DNA of 64,000 nt from positions 186,001 through 250,000 of the forward strand of contig JASANG010000835.1 of assembly GCA_030248215.1 (NCBI GenBank), read 5' to 3'. The stretch comes from Enoplolaimus lenunculus. Its lineage: Eukaryota > Nematoda > Enoplea > Enoplida > Thoracostomopsidae. Of the stretch, positions 35,401-46,113 are shown one piece after another. Both the position numbers and the translations under genes were made by a program. The notes beneath the pieces were generated by a model. It was not told where the DNA came from, searched no databases, and saw nothing but the letters and a program-made list of their open reading frames with translations. How positions within the stretch are numbered: position 1 is the stretch's first letter; every line of letters starts with the position of its first letter.

Positions 35401-37952
35401 AGCAAAAAACGGCAGTGCCACCAACTGAAGTATATAAAGTATAAACATGACCAAAAATTATCTTCGAATCTTGCTACAACTATATAAATTTTCAGAACAA
35501 TTTCTTTAATATATACAAACTTTAGAACTAAAAAGACCACCTTATACTCAGTCATAGCATAACACAAGGATTCCTCATTTGTGTCATCATAATCGGTACA
35601 CATCAGACCTTCACAATGATTGGCCATGTCGAGAACTGGAATCAAGGCAGGAACAGACGTCCGATCACTATCAGAGGTGGCAGTTTGAAGCGGGGGAAGA
35701 AAATTAATTCGAGTCATAACAAGTGACACAGCCCACCGATACGCATCAAATGTAAAATCTAATTGCGATAAAGGCACCTGAAAATATAACACAAAAACAT
35801 ACAGCAGAGGTTGACTTTTACAATTATTTCACTCATTATAACTAATCTAATTTCAGTAGTAAAAGGTTTTGGGGTGAAGGAATGAACAAATTGTTTATAA
35901 ACCTAAAAAACCAATAAGTGAACAATTATTAGCTAATAACCAATTGGCATATTAGCTTGATTGGTTAAGGCTAAATTAAGACTTCATTATTTCACTAATT
36001 ACTAGGGTTACGAGCAACCAAATTCAGTTAATGGTATTTCAGCGCGAGAAAATTGAGTAAATAGTTTCATTGCGCATAGTCCTCAACAATAATTTGTAGC
36101 TGCACGTTCTCCAAATGAATTTTCATACAACACTTGCAGCTGCTAGAAACATTTACTCACAGAGAAACCTTCACACTTAATTTCTTGACTTGAAACCGAT
36201 TTTAAAGTCTGAAATTTTTGGTTTTGGACACCCAAATTACGCGTGCAGGTGTTCGCAGTACAAACATGCACGTGCGAATACGACTTAATCAAAGTCTGCG
36301 ACAAGATTCACGTTGTGTTGTATTCAAGGGCGAGTAATATATTCAAAAATTTATTTCAAGTTTTTACATAAAATTAACGCTTCGTGTACCCTACCAAACA
36401 AATTCTAATACAATTCGCGCATCACCTTTTCAAATCCGCGACTTCTTGTTGCTACCAACTGAAATAAATAACAGTACTGGCGAGTGATGGATATAAACAT
36501 TTTAATAGCATTCTGAAATGCCATCGATCCTCTGAGTATTTCAAAATCAGACTTGTCGTAATACATCGTGGTAGAAAATTGTCGCGGCATCACTTCAAAG
36601 TATTCGTGCCATCGTGAGTCGGATCCTTTTGATCTTTCACACAATACAATTACCGCAAGCAAAACATTTGGCATACCATGCAATAGTGGGTCGAGAGCGA
36701 CACCGGATTCTAAAATGCATAAAGCACCAATTTCATTTCAGTTTCACTGCTACACAATAATTATTAGCAGATATATATTGAAAACACACAAAAAACAATA
36801 ACAAAAAAACTACGAAAAAGCATTATACGTAAAGAATTCCTTTTGAAAATTTTATTTTTTTCGGCGATGACCAAAAGCTTACCGACAGCGAGACTTTGCA
36901 TGGCCGGTCTCCGCCCATCTCTGTCTAGGATTAAGGCTATAATTTTTGTTTAGGCTTAGGCTTAGATATGGACCCGTTTTTACACTGACGTTTAGGCTTA
37001 GCCTTAGGAATAATAGGAATATGCTGATATATGTGTGACAGAACAAATAAGTAAAAGTAAGTCGATAAGTTCGACGGCAGTTGGTACATCGCATAAATAC
37101 GAATGATGGTTTAAAATTTTTAAATTTTATAAAAAATTTGGCATGTTAAAACACTGGAACCGGCGCCGGATGTCGATTTTTGCGGAGCCGTATACCCGGT
37201 CGCACACCGGTATACAAATATAATATATTCCTGAATAATACAGATTATTTTAGCATAAGAATCTTGTTTTCTAGTACAGGGACCCAGCCCCCCCACCCTG
37301 ACTAAACATTTTGAACACAAGGCTAGTTCCACTTTATTTACTATTTGACATAAGCGCGATCCTCTGGGGTAAAAAATTCAAAAAATTTAGAATGGAAGAT
37401 AGCCAAATATATTTTCGGAATCGCGAGATAGAGCTGATGATGAATATATCAAAGACTTCGCTAAAATTATGATCCCGATTTTTCCGCTATACCAAATGGC
37501 GGTCGAAAATTTTACAAGTCATTTTAGTAACACTCACCTAAATGATTTTTATTCGCCAGTTCGGTAGTCAATATTGCTTCCCTTGGTACACGACATATAA
37601 CATCGCCTGTATCAAACCTGCACTTTGCTATTAATCCACATCCAAAATTTTCAAATTCGCATATTCCAAACTGACTCTTCCCACTAAATATATTCCTGCG
37701 GATAGCCCATTCAGTAAACTTTTCAATTGACTGTAATCGAGATTCTGCCACAAATTTGAGCAAGTTCGATTCGGCCTGCAATGTTTTCAACTCTTGAACC
37801 GATTCGTATACTTCATTAAAATACGACCACAATTGCTCAACAGGTTCAGGAAGAGGTTGCGAACATCGATCTAAAAGTTCAGAGCATACCCGCTCTACTC
37901 TATCGTTGTGAGCCAGGTCCTGTTTATGCTGTTTGTTGCTTCGTTTACCCAT
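32428..37952 (-). CDS. SETD3: SETD3-type actin-histidine N-methyltransferase (complete, 6 exons)
   Basis: Family role: SET-domain enzyme that methylates a conserved histidine of actin using S-adenosylmethionine, mainly in the cytoplasm. Exons on the minus strand: 37952-37538, 36709-36456, 35777-35541, 35119-34939, 34872-34781, 32766-32428 (1518 nt, 505 aa; phases agree). Signatures: N-terminal SET segment FENFGCGLIAKCRFDTGD (near 95-112); VLDMANHCEGL with Asn-His at about 276-277; INYGARSNAEFLIHNGF with Tyr at about 311, aligning with human Tyr313. C-terminal Rubisco-LSMT substrate-binding fold in exon 6 (KAWNFLATRLQLVLRQY). Human SETD3 is 594 aa; the missing length is its disordered tail. 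The fourth intron (34938-34873) is only 66 bp; exon 5 is the least certain because an overlapping frame is also open, but only this one keeps phase and aligns (NAGKVSQLAIRNFYTE). Confidence 0.93.
33170..33335. repeat. GC-richer SINE-like segment in SETD3 intron 5
   Basis: Contains ACCTATTCGCTCGACTGG and a second ACCTATTCGCTGAAGAGC about 130 bp later, with GTCAAGAAGCCAGCCGG between. Composition differs from the surrounding AT-rich intron; no coding frame. Class not assigned. Confidence 0.3.
33647..33766 (+). repeat. 40-bp tandem repeat, three copies
   Basis: Units 33647-33686, 33687-33726, 33727-33766 (start TTCAAAACTTTTGACAAA, end GGTAAACTGGATGCA). Units 2 and 3 are identical; unit 1 differs at one base. 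Lies in SETD3 intron 5. Confidence 0.95.
35214..35475. repeat. About 131-bp tandem duplication in SETD3 intron 3
   Basis: The block with AAAACAAGTATTGTTTTAAA, CCCAAAACAAAACCTGTAAG and GACCAAAAATTATCTTCG occurs twice, roughly 90 percent alike. Each copy contains CACTT/ACTGA near a would-be splice site, but neither adds a supported exon. Confidence 0.8.
36080..36310. repeat. CAGCTGCAAG-palindrome repeat, copy 2
   Basis: AATTTGTAGCTGCACG, AACACTTGCAGCTGCTAG, GCGTGCAGGTGTTCGCAG and ACATGCACGTGCG, related to the repeat at 11630-11900. Lies between SETD3 exons 2 and 3. Confidence 0.45.
36885..37030 (+). mobile_element. TTAGGC-core MITE remnant in SETD3 intron 1
   Basis: GTTTAGGCTTAGGCTTAG and CGTTTAGGCTTAGCCTTAGG form the core; a degraded terminus (GGCCGGTCTCCGCCC) precedes it. 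Confidence 0.5.
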
Positions 37953-39133
37953 TTCAAAACCTTCGGTCCATATATTTTTACATTTTTACATTTGAATGAC
38001 CAAATCTAAAAGGCTTGTATGAATTTAGTGAATTTAGAAATCTTTTAATCAAAATTAGTTTCCAATTATTTTAATGTCGTAGGAGTTGTTTCGTGCCGCA
38101 TCTTTATGAATCATATTTAAACCCGAATCCATCTCGGGTTACAAATTTATGGTTTCGTCGACACTGGGTAGTGGGCACAGCACAGAGGTTTCGAAATATT
38201 GCCAATGGTCTCGGTTTAAGAGAGGAGTGTGTTACTTTTAGCAATATAATTTCGTTGAACCGTTGGCATGCAGCCGTGAGATTGGTACTGCTAAACTGAG
38301 CTCGTCGAGATCAAATTGAAAGCCCATATTTCATTTACGTCCAACAGGGTCCGAATTCCCAAACTTCACCATTGAAATATATCTGTTAAAACGCATGAAT
38401 ATCTCAGTTAAAATTGATATTGCATCTTGTGCGCAATTGTCAATTGAACACACTCTTTTCTAAACTCTTAGATCATTGTCACCATCTCCTCAAGTCGAAC
38501 GTTACTAGCCATGTTTTTAACACGAAGCATTATGGAAAAACCTTACTGAATCAGACCTTGAAGTTTGAAAACATAAACAAAATACGGTAAACGTATGTTG
38601 TTCGATAGTGCCTTTTTCAAGCAAATTTAAACGTAAACTGTGTGAGGTCGCCAGATGAATTTTTTAGTCATTACCATAAATTTCATACATTTGGTGTATA
38701 TTCTTGCAGCTGTTCCATTTGCGTTTAATGACGCCTTACAGACATCGTTTTTGGACCGAAATGGAACGCAGACAAATTTCAGAATGTGACGACGCATATC
38801 TTTCCAGCTGGTGGAGTAATGCCTCATTTCCGCTTCAATCTCTTTTGTGAACGTGCATTGTACCGTGGAATGACTTTCACAGCTGTCTCATATGTGGAAC
38901 CATGCCAATTCCAGGTGTGCACCGTTTTTTCGCGACACAGAAATAGAGTTGGATTATAGCTTTAAACTAATTTTATGCTTGTCCTTTATTAATGCTTTAT
39001 CTACAGCGATCAAAATAACTGTAGAAACGGAAACGGAAATCCGATGTTGAAGTATACAGCAGCCGAAGCCGGAGGTTGATTTTCTGCCGGAGCGAGAACT
39101 GTGATGGACACATTCGGTTGTACACCTGCTTAC
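37953..39133. other. Upstream flank of SETD3
   Basis: Spacer. An open frame on the plus strand (about 38070-38299) begins after an acceptor-like site, 100 bp from the SETD3 start and divergent to it. It encodes LWFRRHWVVGTAQRFRN and similar with no family match; I do not call it a gene. Confidence 0.4.
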
Positions 39134-39576
39134 CAAGGTGTAAGCGGATAGCAAAAATAACGAAAACGGAAAAGGATAGTGATAAAACAACGGAAACAGA
39201 AACGGGAAACGGATATTGATGTATAAAAGTATCAAAAATGTTTTATTTTTCTTCCAATACAATTGAGACGTGCATATATTTACCGGTTTTTAAAAAATAT
39301 TTCAGAAAAATTATGATTTAATCGAAATTTTTAAGACTTCGGACGGATTTCTTGATTTTTAATAGTTCATTACAAACAATTGCAGCATATTTGTATTTTA
39401 AAGAAAAAATGCGAGTTTTGTACAGAAAACTTGCGAGTTATCTATATACGTGATTTATACTTAATCTTGAACGGATAAATAACGAAATTTCTATTTCTGT
39501 AACGGAAACCGAAACGAAAACGGACCCCTATTTTTACCGGAAACAGAAACGAAAACGGATATGCGGTTACACCCTG
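39134..39576 (-). mobile_element. hAT-like MITE, GTGTAACCGG family, longest copy
   Basis: Left CAAGGTGTAAGCGGATAGC, right ACGGATATGCGGTTACACCC then TG (443 bp). The interior matches the other copies in inverted orientation (CAATACAATTGAGACGTGC). No visible target duplication. Confidence 0.65.
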
Positions 39577-39828
39577 TTTTGGGTAAGTATTTGGCATTGT
39601 GAAGATTGCTACTGATCAATAATTACTTGCGTTGGCTACCTAAACTTGAATTGATTTGACACGTCTCCGTCTTTTTCAAACCACAGCAACAAAGGTTCTA
39701 TCGAATGTCAGCATTCACACGAACTATGTATACATGATCCGTTTCACGTTCCAGGAAGACAGAACCACATTGAAATATACTTACACCTAATTGTACGGCC
39801 CATGTTAGAACATGGGTTTCCAGATTTA

Positions 39829-41577
39829 CAGGGTGGAAAACTTATGACCAGAGTGCAACGCAGTTACTTCTGTATGACGGTTCGGAACTTTGCTGGTTTG
39901 GTAGGAAAAATCACAAGCATGAAGTTTTCTTGGGAAAATTAGAAGGGTAAAGTATTCATAAGCCTGGATATTCCCTGGTTTGGTAGGGAAATCTGTAGTG
40001 TAAAGTTTGTTTGGAAAAGGAGAAAAGTGGAAAATTTAAAAATGCTTAGATTATCCCTAGGTTGGTAGGGAAACCTGAACAATAGATTTTATTTGGAAAA
40101 CGGGAAAAGTTGAAAATTTAAAACGCATAGAATTAAGGCACTTTTCTAATTTTCCCCCATAATGGAAAAGTCCCCCCCCAAACCTTTCACGTATATTAAG
40201 GCAAATTGTGGAGCCCCACTGCAATTTGAAGGGATACTAAGCAGGATGGGGGGCTGCTGTCCCTCCCTACCCTCACAATGAAAAACTTCCCCCGCCACAA
40301 TCTTTCACCTTTATTAAGACAAATTGTGGGACCCTCCTGGCGATTTGAAATGACACTAATGTAGGATGGGCGCCAAACTTTTCAAATTTATTTTAGACAT
40401 TTTAGCGGCTTCAATAAACAAAATGCTTAGTCCGGGGGGCTTGGGCTTTCGCGCTTTGTAAGTAGTTTTTAAACATGAAAACAAACGTTTTATATTTACA
40501 AGTGAAAAAGTTACCCCCCTCCCCATTTGCGTAGTGGCAACGAAAAACTTTAAAACTGCCTTAATTCAAACGCTTGGATATTCTCACGTCTCGTAGAGAA
40601 AATTTGGAGTATATATAAAAATTGTTTGGAAAACAGAAAAGTTGAAAATTAAATGTCTAAATTATCATGGTTTGGTAGGAAAAATCTGGAGCGTAGCCAA
40701 TTCTGTATGATGGTTAGGAATTCCGCTGAGGCGTTTAAATTTTCTACTTTTCCCGTTTTCTAAACAAAACTTAATACGCTTCAGACTTTTAAATCTTTCC
40801 ACGGAAAACCTGTTATAGGTACGTTTTCAATATTCCACATTTCCCGTGTTCCAAACAAAACATACGCTTCATATTTACCCTGCATAAACCGAAAAAGATA
40901 TGCATTGTGAACTTTCCACTTTTCCCGTTTTCCAAAGAAAACCTGTGCTTCTGATTTTTTCCATCAAACCACGTGGAAACAAGCGTTCAAACGTTCCACT
41001 TTTCCCGTATCCGAACCTCGCCTACACTACTATCTTTCCCTACCAACCTATAAAGGAAACATAGCTAGGCTTGAATTTTCCACTTTTCCCGCTTCCGAAC
41101 CGAACCACACATCCCAATTTGCAAGCAAGACCAATAAAAAAGTTTCTTCCCTATCAGACCAAGAGAAAACGCATACGTTTAACTTTTCCACCTTTTCGTT
41201 TCCGTACCTCGCTTACACCTCCAACTTTTACTACCAACCAAATCGAGTCATGTACCTAGGCTTGAATTTTCGACTTTTCCCGTTTTCCGAACAGAACCAC
41301 ACATGGAATCCCAAATTTCCAGCCAGACCAACCAAAATGTTCCTTCCTTACCAGACCCAAAGAAAACCTATACGTTTAACTTTTCAACTTTTTCTGGTTT
41401 CCGAACCTCGCCTAAACCTATAACTTTCCCTACCAAACTAGGTAATATTCAGGCGTCTGAAATTTCCACTTTTCCCAACAAGAATTATGCATGTGATTTT
41501 TCCTACCAAACCAGCAAAATTCCTAGCCGTCATACAATAGTGGCTGCGCTGCACTACTGGTCATAAGTTTCCACCTT
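39829..41577. mobile_element. 1.75-kb foldback element with subrepeat arms
   Basis: Ends mirror each other: left CAGGGTGGAAAACTTATGAC, right GGTCATAAGTTTCCACCTTG. Further in, left TTTGGTAGGAAAAATCAC faces right GTGATTTTTCCTACCAAACC. The left arm (to about 40740) is a degenerate tandem of about 110-120 bp units reading GGAAAAGTGGAAAATTTAAA ... TTGGTAGGGAAA. The right arm holds the same units inverted (CCACTTTTCCCGTTTTCC ... TTTCCCTACCAA). A middle insert (40140-40500) has two copies of a unit with CCTTTCACGTATATTAAGGC. hAT-like CAGGG terminus; no transposase. Open frames inside are by-products. Confidence 0.8.
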
Positions 41578-42300
41578 GGAAAATCAGAACCCCTGTGCTA
41601 TACATTGGCCGTCGTATAAACATCACTCCATGTTGCTTTGAGTGGTGCCCGCTTTCTTATTAGACCGCCATAGAGTAGTTAAATTTGAGTTTTTAGACTA
41701 TTTTCTTGCGTGGGCTTAGACTTAAGCTTTGTTTTAGATTTGGGTTTATTGCGCTGAGGAATCTTACACGTAGGAACATGCTTTAGTTGTTAAATTGTTA
41801 AAAGTAATATTAGTTCAAATGTTTAGGACCCACTCTAGTCTTAATATATTGGAACATAATGCCGATTTGGCTCCTCATACCCCTGATGATTTCATATATA
41901 TTTTAATTTATAAGACTTGATTTTGTGATCATATATGGACTACTGCAGAACCAAAAGTGTACTTTTTTAACCGTTCAGAAATCTATAATTTTGTGTAAAA
42001 GCGACTCGCTGAGTTGAATTGCGTCATTTTTGCGTTAATAGATGACTGGCTTAGCGCCTTTAATTTAATACCATTTTTTAAATTACCGTTGATTAAAAAT
42101 AAAAACCATATATAACTATTAAGAAGCTGGTTTTCCATCAATTCGAATAAAGCTATTTATTGTGTAAAAGGAACTACTATTAGCTATCGTTACATATACT
42201 AGTCTGCCGGCTTTGCGCAATGCGCAAAGTCAGCGAATGCACAACAATCTGGATGCATACCTTTCTGCCCTCCCGAAATCACAACTTCGCAGCTAAGACA
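41578..42300. other. Spacer, nothing firm
   Basis: AT-rich spacer with a short TTAGACTTAAGC-like stretch at 41700-41740, again suggestive of the TTAGGC-core family. No gene. Confidence 0.4.
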
Positions 42301-42679
42301 TTGATAGCATTTGTTTGTGGTGGGATTTTGGGGGCTTTGGCTTAAACGAAGGCTTGGGCTTAGGTTAGGCTTTGGCTGTAGGAGCAGGCTTTGGTTTGAA
42401 CATAGGTTAACCGTAAATGGCATAGGTTTAGGCTTCGTCCGAGGCCAGGAATAGGCTATGGTTTACACATAGATTAAGTTTAAAACGGCCCTTGAGCTAA
42501 ATCTTAAGCTTAGGCTTAGTACCAGGCTTTAGTTTAAACATAAATTAGACCGTAATTGACATTGGTGTAGGCTTAGGCTTAGGCTGAGATTTCAGGAATA
42601 AGCTTTAAAACATAGAACTGATCCTAAATGGCCCATCTGCTAATTCTTATGCGTATGCTTATGCTTCGGCTTATGCTTA
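42301..42679. repeat. TTAGGC-like hexamer cluster
   Basis: Around twenty degenerate hexamers (GGCTTGGGCTTAGGTTAGGC, GCTTAGGCTTAGGCTGAG, TATGCTTCGGCTTATGC) spread over 380 bp, the densest in the window. It may be several overlapping copies of the TTAGGC-core MITE. Confidence 0.6.
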
Positions 42680-42880
42680 CACTGTAATAAAAGGGGAGTC
42701 AAATTGACTCTCTCGGAAATAGGCTTTTCCTGACTACACAAACTGAGTCAAATTTGACTCCGCCAGACTCAAATTCGACTCACTGAGCGATTTAGTGAAC
42801 CGAATTTTGACTCAGTTTGTGTAGTCAGGACAAGCCTATTTCCGAGGGAGTCAATTTGACTCCCCATTTTCTACAGTGTA
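42678..42880. mobile_element. GAGTCAAATTGACTC palindromic MITE, copy 1
   Basis: Element 42680-42878 (199 bp) between TA dinucleotides. Nearly a full-length hairpin: ends CACTGTAATAAAAGGGGAGT and GACTCCCCATTTTCTACAGTG. The inside is built of GAGTCAAATTTGACTC-type palindromes and CTGACTACACAAACTGAG, mirrored on the other arm. TA flanks suggest Tc1/mariner mobilisation. It lies inside the TTAGGC cluster. Confidence 0.8.
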
Positions 42881-42895
42881 GGCTTAGGTTTAGGC

Positions 42896-43226
42896 CAGGG
42901 TGTGACCGGATATCTGTTTCCGTTTCCGGTAAAAATCGGTCAAGTCCATAGGCGGCAATTTTTCATAACAGATATGTTGCAATTGTTCGAAATGAAATAA
43001 AAATTAGGAAATTCATTCAAAATGTTAGAAATTTTGATGCATTCGCTATATTTTCTTTAAAATTTTAGAAAGCCCGTTTAAGATTTGCCGTCTCTATTGC
43101 GTTGGCAAGAAAAATACAACGTCTTTGAAATTTCTTACCTCAATATCCGTTTTCCGTTTCCGTTATTTGGATCATTACCCATTTCCGTTTCTCTTTTCGT
43201 TATTTTTGCTATCCGTTTACACGCTG
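42896..43226 (+). mobile_element. hAT-like MITE, GTGTAACCGG family
   Basis: Left CAGGGTGTGACCGGATATCT, right GCTATCCGTTTACACGCTG. Interior GATGCATTCGCTATATTTTC, GCGTTGGCAAGAAAAATAC. No clear target duplication. Confidence 0.65.
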
Positions 43227-43590
43227 CCAAGAACTATTGAGGCAGTCGCATAATAAATAACGATTTTAGAATTATGTTTTAAATGTTCAGAGCAATCATT
43301 TTGTAGATCAAGGTGATTCCTTTAAAGCAACCAGTTAAAACTGGTTGGGTAACCCAAAAACACAAAATCATGTTTGATATCTGGATAAATATATGTCAAG
43401 AATTACCGGGTGTCCGGATATAAAGAAATATCCGATGCCCATCACTATGAGATATATGTAGGGCAATTCAGGTTTAATTATATAAAAAATGATAAACGCA
43501 TACATGAATTGCAAATCAATACAGATGTTAAAATCAGTATATAAATTTTGAAGCAATGGAAATTTATGCACATCACTATATCCGGCCAAT

Positions 43591-43696
43591 TTGGAGACAC
43601 ATCTGGCGTAGTCTGTTTTTAAAACTAAGTTAAGCCACGTTTATTGGAGACCCATCTGGCGTAGTCTGTTCTTAAAACTAAGTTAAGCCACTTATA
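43591..43696 (+). repeat. 53-bp tandem duplication
   Basis: TTGGAGACACATCTGGCGTA ... AGTTAAGCCAC occurs twice head to tail with two or three differences. Confidence 0.85.
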
Positions 43697-44149
43697 TGTC
43701 TTTAAGTCCCCAAGTTTCTTTGTCTTGGTTTTCCATAATGGGTAGGCCCAAGTTTACAGCATGGACCCTGAATTTTTTCAAAGCTAAGTTTGAAAATTGA
43801 TATGCTTCAGTTGAAGTAACTGAACGAACCCGTATGCATATAAACAAAAGTTAGTCGAAAAATATCGAAGAATAACCAAATATTTTTAAGAAATAAATGC
43901 TGGCCCATGTTACGATAAAGGCTGTCCCAATGTCCCGGTATAGCAATAAACCAGGAGTGAACATATATGCGCTCGTGTTTGCATATGCACAACCAAAATA
44001 TATATGCACTTTTATACTTCTTCCCACACATTACTGAAACATGGAAAATGCGGTAGAACTTTTCACTTCATTTTTTGTTATCAATATTACAAAAGGAACG
44101 TTCTGTAACAGAACTTCTCAGTATGCAGTGTAGTAGAGGAACACACATC

Positions 44150-44285
44150 ATTTGACCTTCCACTCAAGGAGGTCGCCGCCCACCTGACCTCCCCCCGTTT
44201 CAAGAGACGCTACGTAGGATAGAAAACTACCACCTCCGAGCAGTTAGCACAAGCGATTCTACTACTAGACCGCCAAAAATTGTTT
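44150..44285 (-). repeat. Possible tRNA-derived SINE remnant
   Basis: On the minus strand, GGCGGTCTAGTAGTAGAATC resembles a tRNA 5' half with A box (compare GGTCTAGTGGTA), followed by GCTTGTGCTAACTGCTCGG. No good B box is seen, so this is tentative. GC-richer than its surroundings. Confidence 0.3.
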
Positions 44286-44689
44286 TAAAAATTTGGAATA
44301 AATACAAACTACTTTTTCGTATGCTTAATTTAAGTTTTTTGGAGTGGATAAGAAACGATTTCAGTGTTTATGTTTTTCTGGCCGCACGCTAGTACTGTTC
44401 CAAGTTTTAAATTCAGATCCACCATCTCACATCACTGCTTACGTTGCAGCCATCCTTGCAATGTTTCTGACTTCTCGGAACCGATTATCATCCGAGCCAA
44501 AAACCTAAATTAAACGTACAACGCGGTTTTGACCTATAATAGATTCATGATAATTGAGTTCAAGCGCTCCCTACTACCTTTATATAGCGGGTCACACTGT
44601 TTCACTTGTTTCCACTGCCCTGCTCCTGCTCTTGTGACTGTCCAAAATGTATCCCATCTGTCTCGTGTCGCAATTGCTTCCACTTTCCA

Positions 44690-44765
44690 AATGTCCCGCT
44701 ATCCCAACTGTCCCCACTGTCCCGACATCCCGGCTGTTCCCACTATCCTGACTGTCCCAATTGTA
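44690..44765 (+). repeat. 9-bp ACTGTCCCR minisatellite
   Basis: TCCCAACTGTCCCCACTGTC and following units, about eight degenerate nonamers. The open frames across it (44529-44954) are largely made by this repeat. Confidence 0.7.
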
Positions 44766-44900
44766 TTTGTTGTGTACTCCTGGTACTTTGCTGTCCCGGC
44801 ACACGGTGAAAGCTATTTGCGTAACATCTGCCATAACACTAACAAAATTTCCGCTATATTAAATACACAGGACTTACAGACGTTTAGAAATCGGGCTGAG

Positions 44901-45145
44901 TCTCGTGTCGCCGCTATGGCTATGACTGTGAGAAAGTTTCACGATGTCATGTAACCGGAGCGGATCCAAAGATTTCCGACGAGGGGCAGGCTGGCAAATG
45001 TTATGAAACGCAAAAATCGTAAGGTAGGAACCTTATCATTTTATCACCAAAAATTTTCTTGGGTTACGTTTATTTCAGACACCTCCGTTCGCTGCCGCTC
45101 GACATTAATAAACCAAAGCGTAAGCAAAATTTTAGACATATATAA
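44901..45145 (+). CDS. Unrecognised cysteine-containing candidate exon pair
   Basis: 44901-45018 (SCRRYGYDCEKVSRCHVTGA, then GQAGKCYETQK) joins across a 60-bp intron (GTAAGG ... TATTTCAG) to 45079-45145 (SHLRSLPLDINKPKRKQNFR, stop). Phases agree. The first boundary (CTGAG) is weak and other frames are also open, so chance is quite possible. No family recognised. Confidence 0.2.
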
Positions 45146-45708
45146 CTTTGTTCTAGACCTGTTCAATTCATGGGTGGTTTCTGCAGCCATGTGATAATTC
45201 AGCCACTTAAATACTAACCATAAGGGCGCGACCTGAGGTAAATGATACCGGAACAGTAAATTCTACAAGTCTGCCCATGCCCGAATCCGAGTGGATGGTG
45301 AAGCAAAATTATGAAATTGATGTTGCATTAAAGTCTATTCTTTACTGAAGCAAGACTACGGTTGCGCCCAGCTTAAAATTGAGGCTAATTAGAGCTAGAA
45401 AACACTGCTCAACACTTGTGCAACATGGGATAGTTTTCACATGTTAATTAAAAGGATAGTAACTAGACGAACACTATCTTGTTTGTAACCTGGAAAGCAT
45501 CAAGGAACATTGTCGTCGATATTGGCTGTTTTCACTCTAGGGTCAAAACTCGGCTAAACTCACGGGTCGTTACGTTTTCAATGTAATTAATTTTGTGGCA
45601 ATACCTGATTTAGGAAATTCTCTGACCAACCTCGTCGTTCACCAATTTATATCTTGTCAAACATTGCTGGCATACAATTCAGTTAACTATGTTAATACAG
45701 CCTTACAG

Positions 45709-46113
45709 GTCGATTCAGTGCGTCCGATTATGAAAACTTCAAAACACTTTTTGTAAGTGAATTTGTTCCAAGCTTAATATATATTTCGAGATTACTGAAT
45801 TTATTTCGCTTTCGAATCAAGTACAACAAGTTTTTACAAAAAACTTTGAATATAAGGAAATGGATCAAGGAAATGGATCATTTTGCTGTACGATTGTCCG
45901 CAATACGATCCGAAGAATAATAGTTTTAAGACGATTTCGGACCAAAATGTACTTTGACGCCTTTCCAGGTTAAGTCAAACGACAGTGTTTGTCTGGTTTC
46001 TATCCTTTTGATAGAAATATGAAACACATCCCATATTGCTCAAGTGCAGAGCAATTTTTTCTAGTTTCAACCGCTTTACGAATGTGTTGGTTGATCCACT
46101 GATCCTTAACTAG
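45709..46113 (+). CDS. Unrecognised candidate exon pair
   Basis: 45709-45752 (RFSASDYENFKTLF; acceptor CCTTACAG, donor TTT|GTAAGT) joins in phase 0 to 46015-46113 (KYETHPILLKCRAIFSSFNR, ending VDPLILN and TAG; acceptor TTTTGATAG). Good splice sites and matching phase are the evidence. Upstream, an open stretch with SDQPRRSPIYILSNIAG could belong, but would need introns of only about 30 bp. Confidence 0.27.

Noticed and set aside
38070-38299. 68-codon open frame divergent from SETD3
   Set aside because: No ATG start in frame near its beginning, no recognisable motif, and it lies where the SETD3 5' UTR or promoter should be.
40990-41570. Open frames rich in PNRTT/FPTKL-like residues
   Set aside because: They run through the subrepeats of the foldback element and have no independent support.
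42301-42679. Interstitial telomere
   Set aside because: Hexamers are too degenerate and interrupted, and the same core recurs within defined MITE ends elsewhere.
44240-44285. Functional tRNA gene
   Set aside because: No pairing T-stem or complete cloverleaf; at best a SINE relic.
44529-44954. 141-codon open frame
   Set aside because: Much of it is produced by the 9-bp ACTGTCCC minisatellite; no homologous family.
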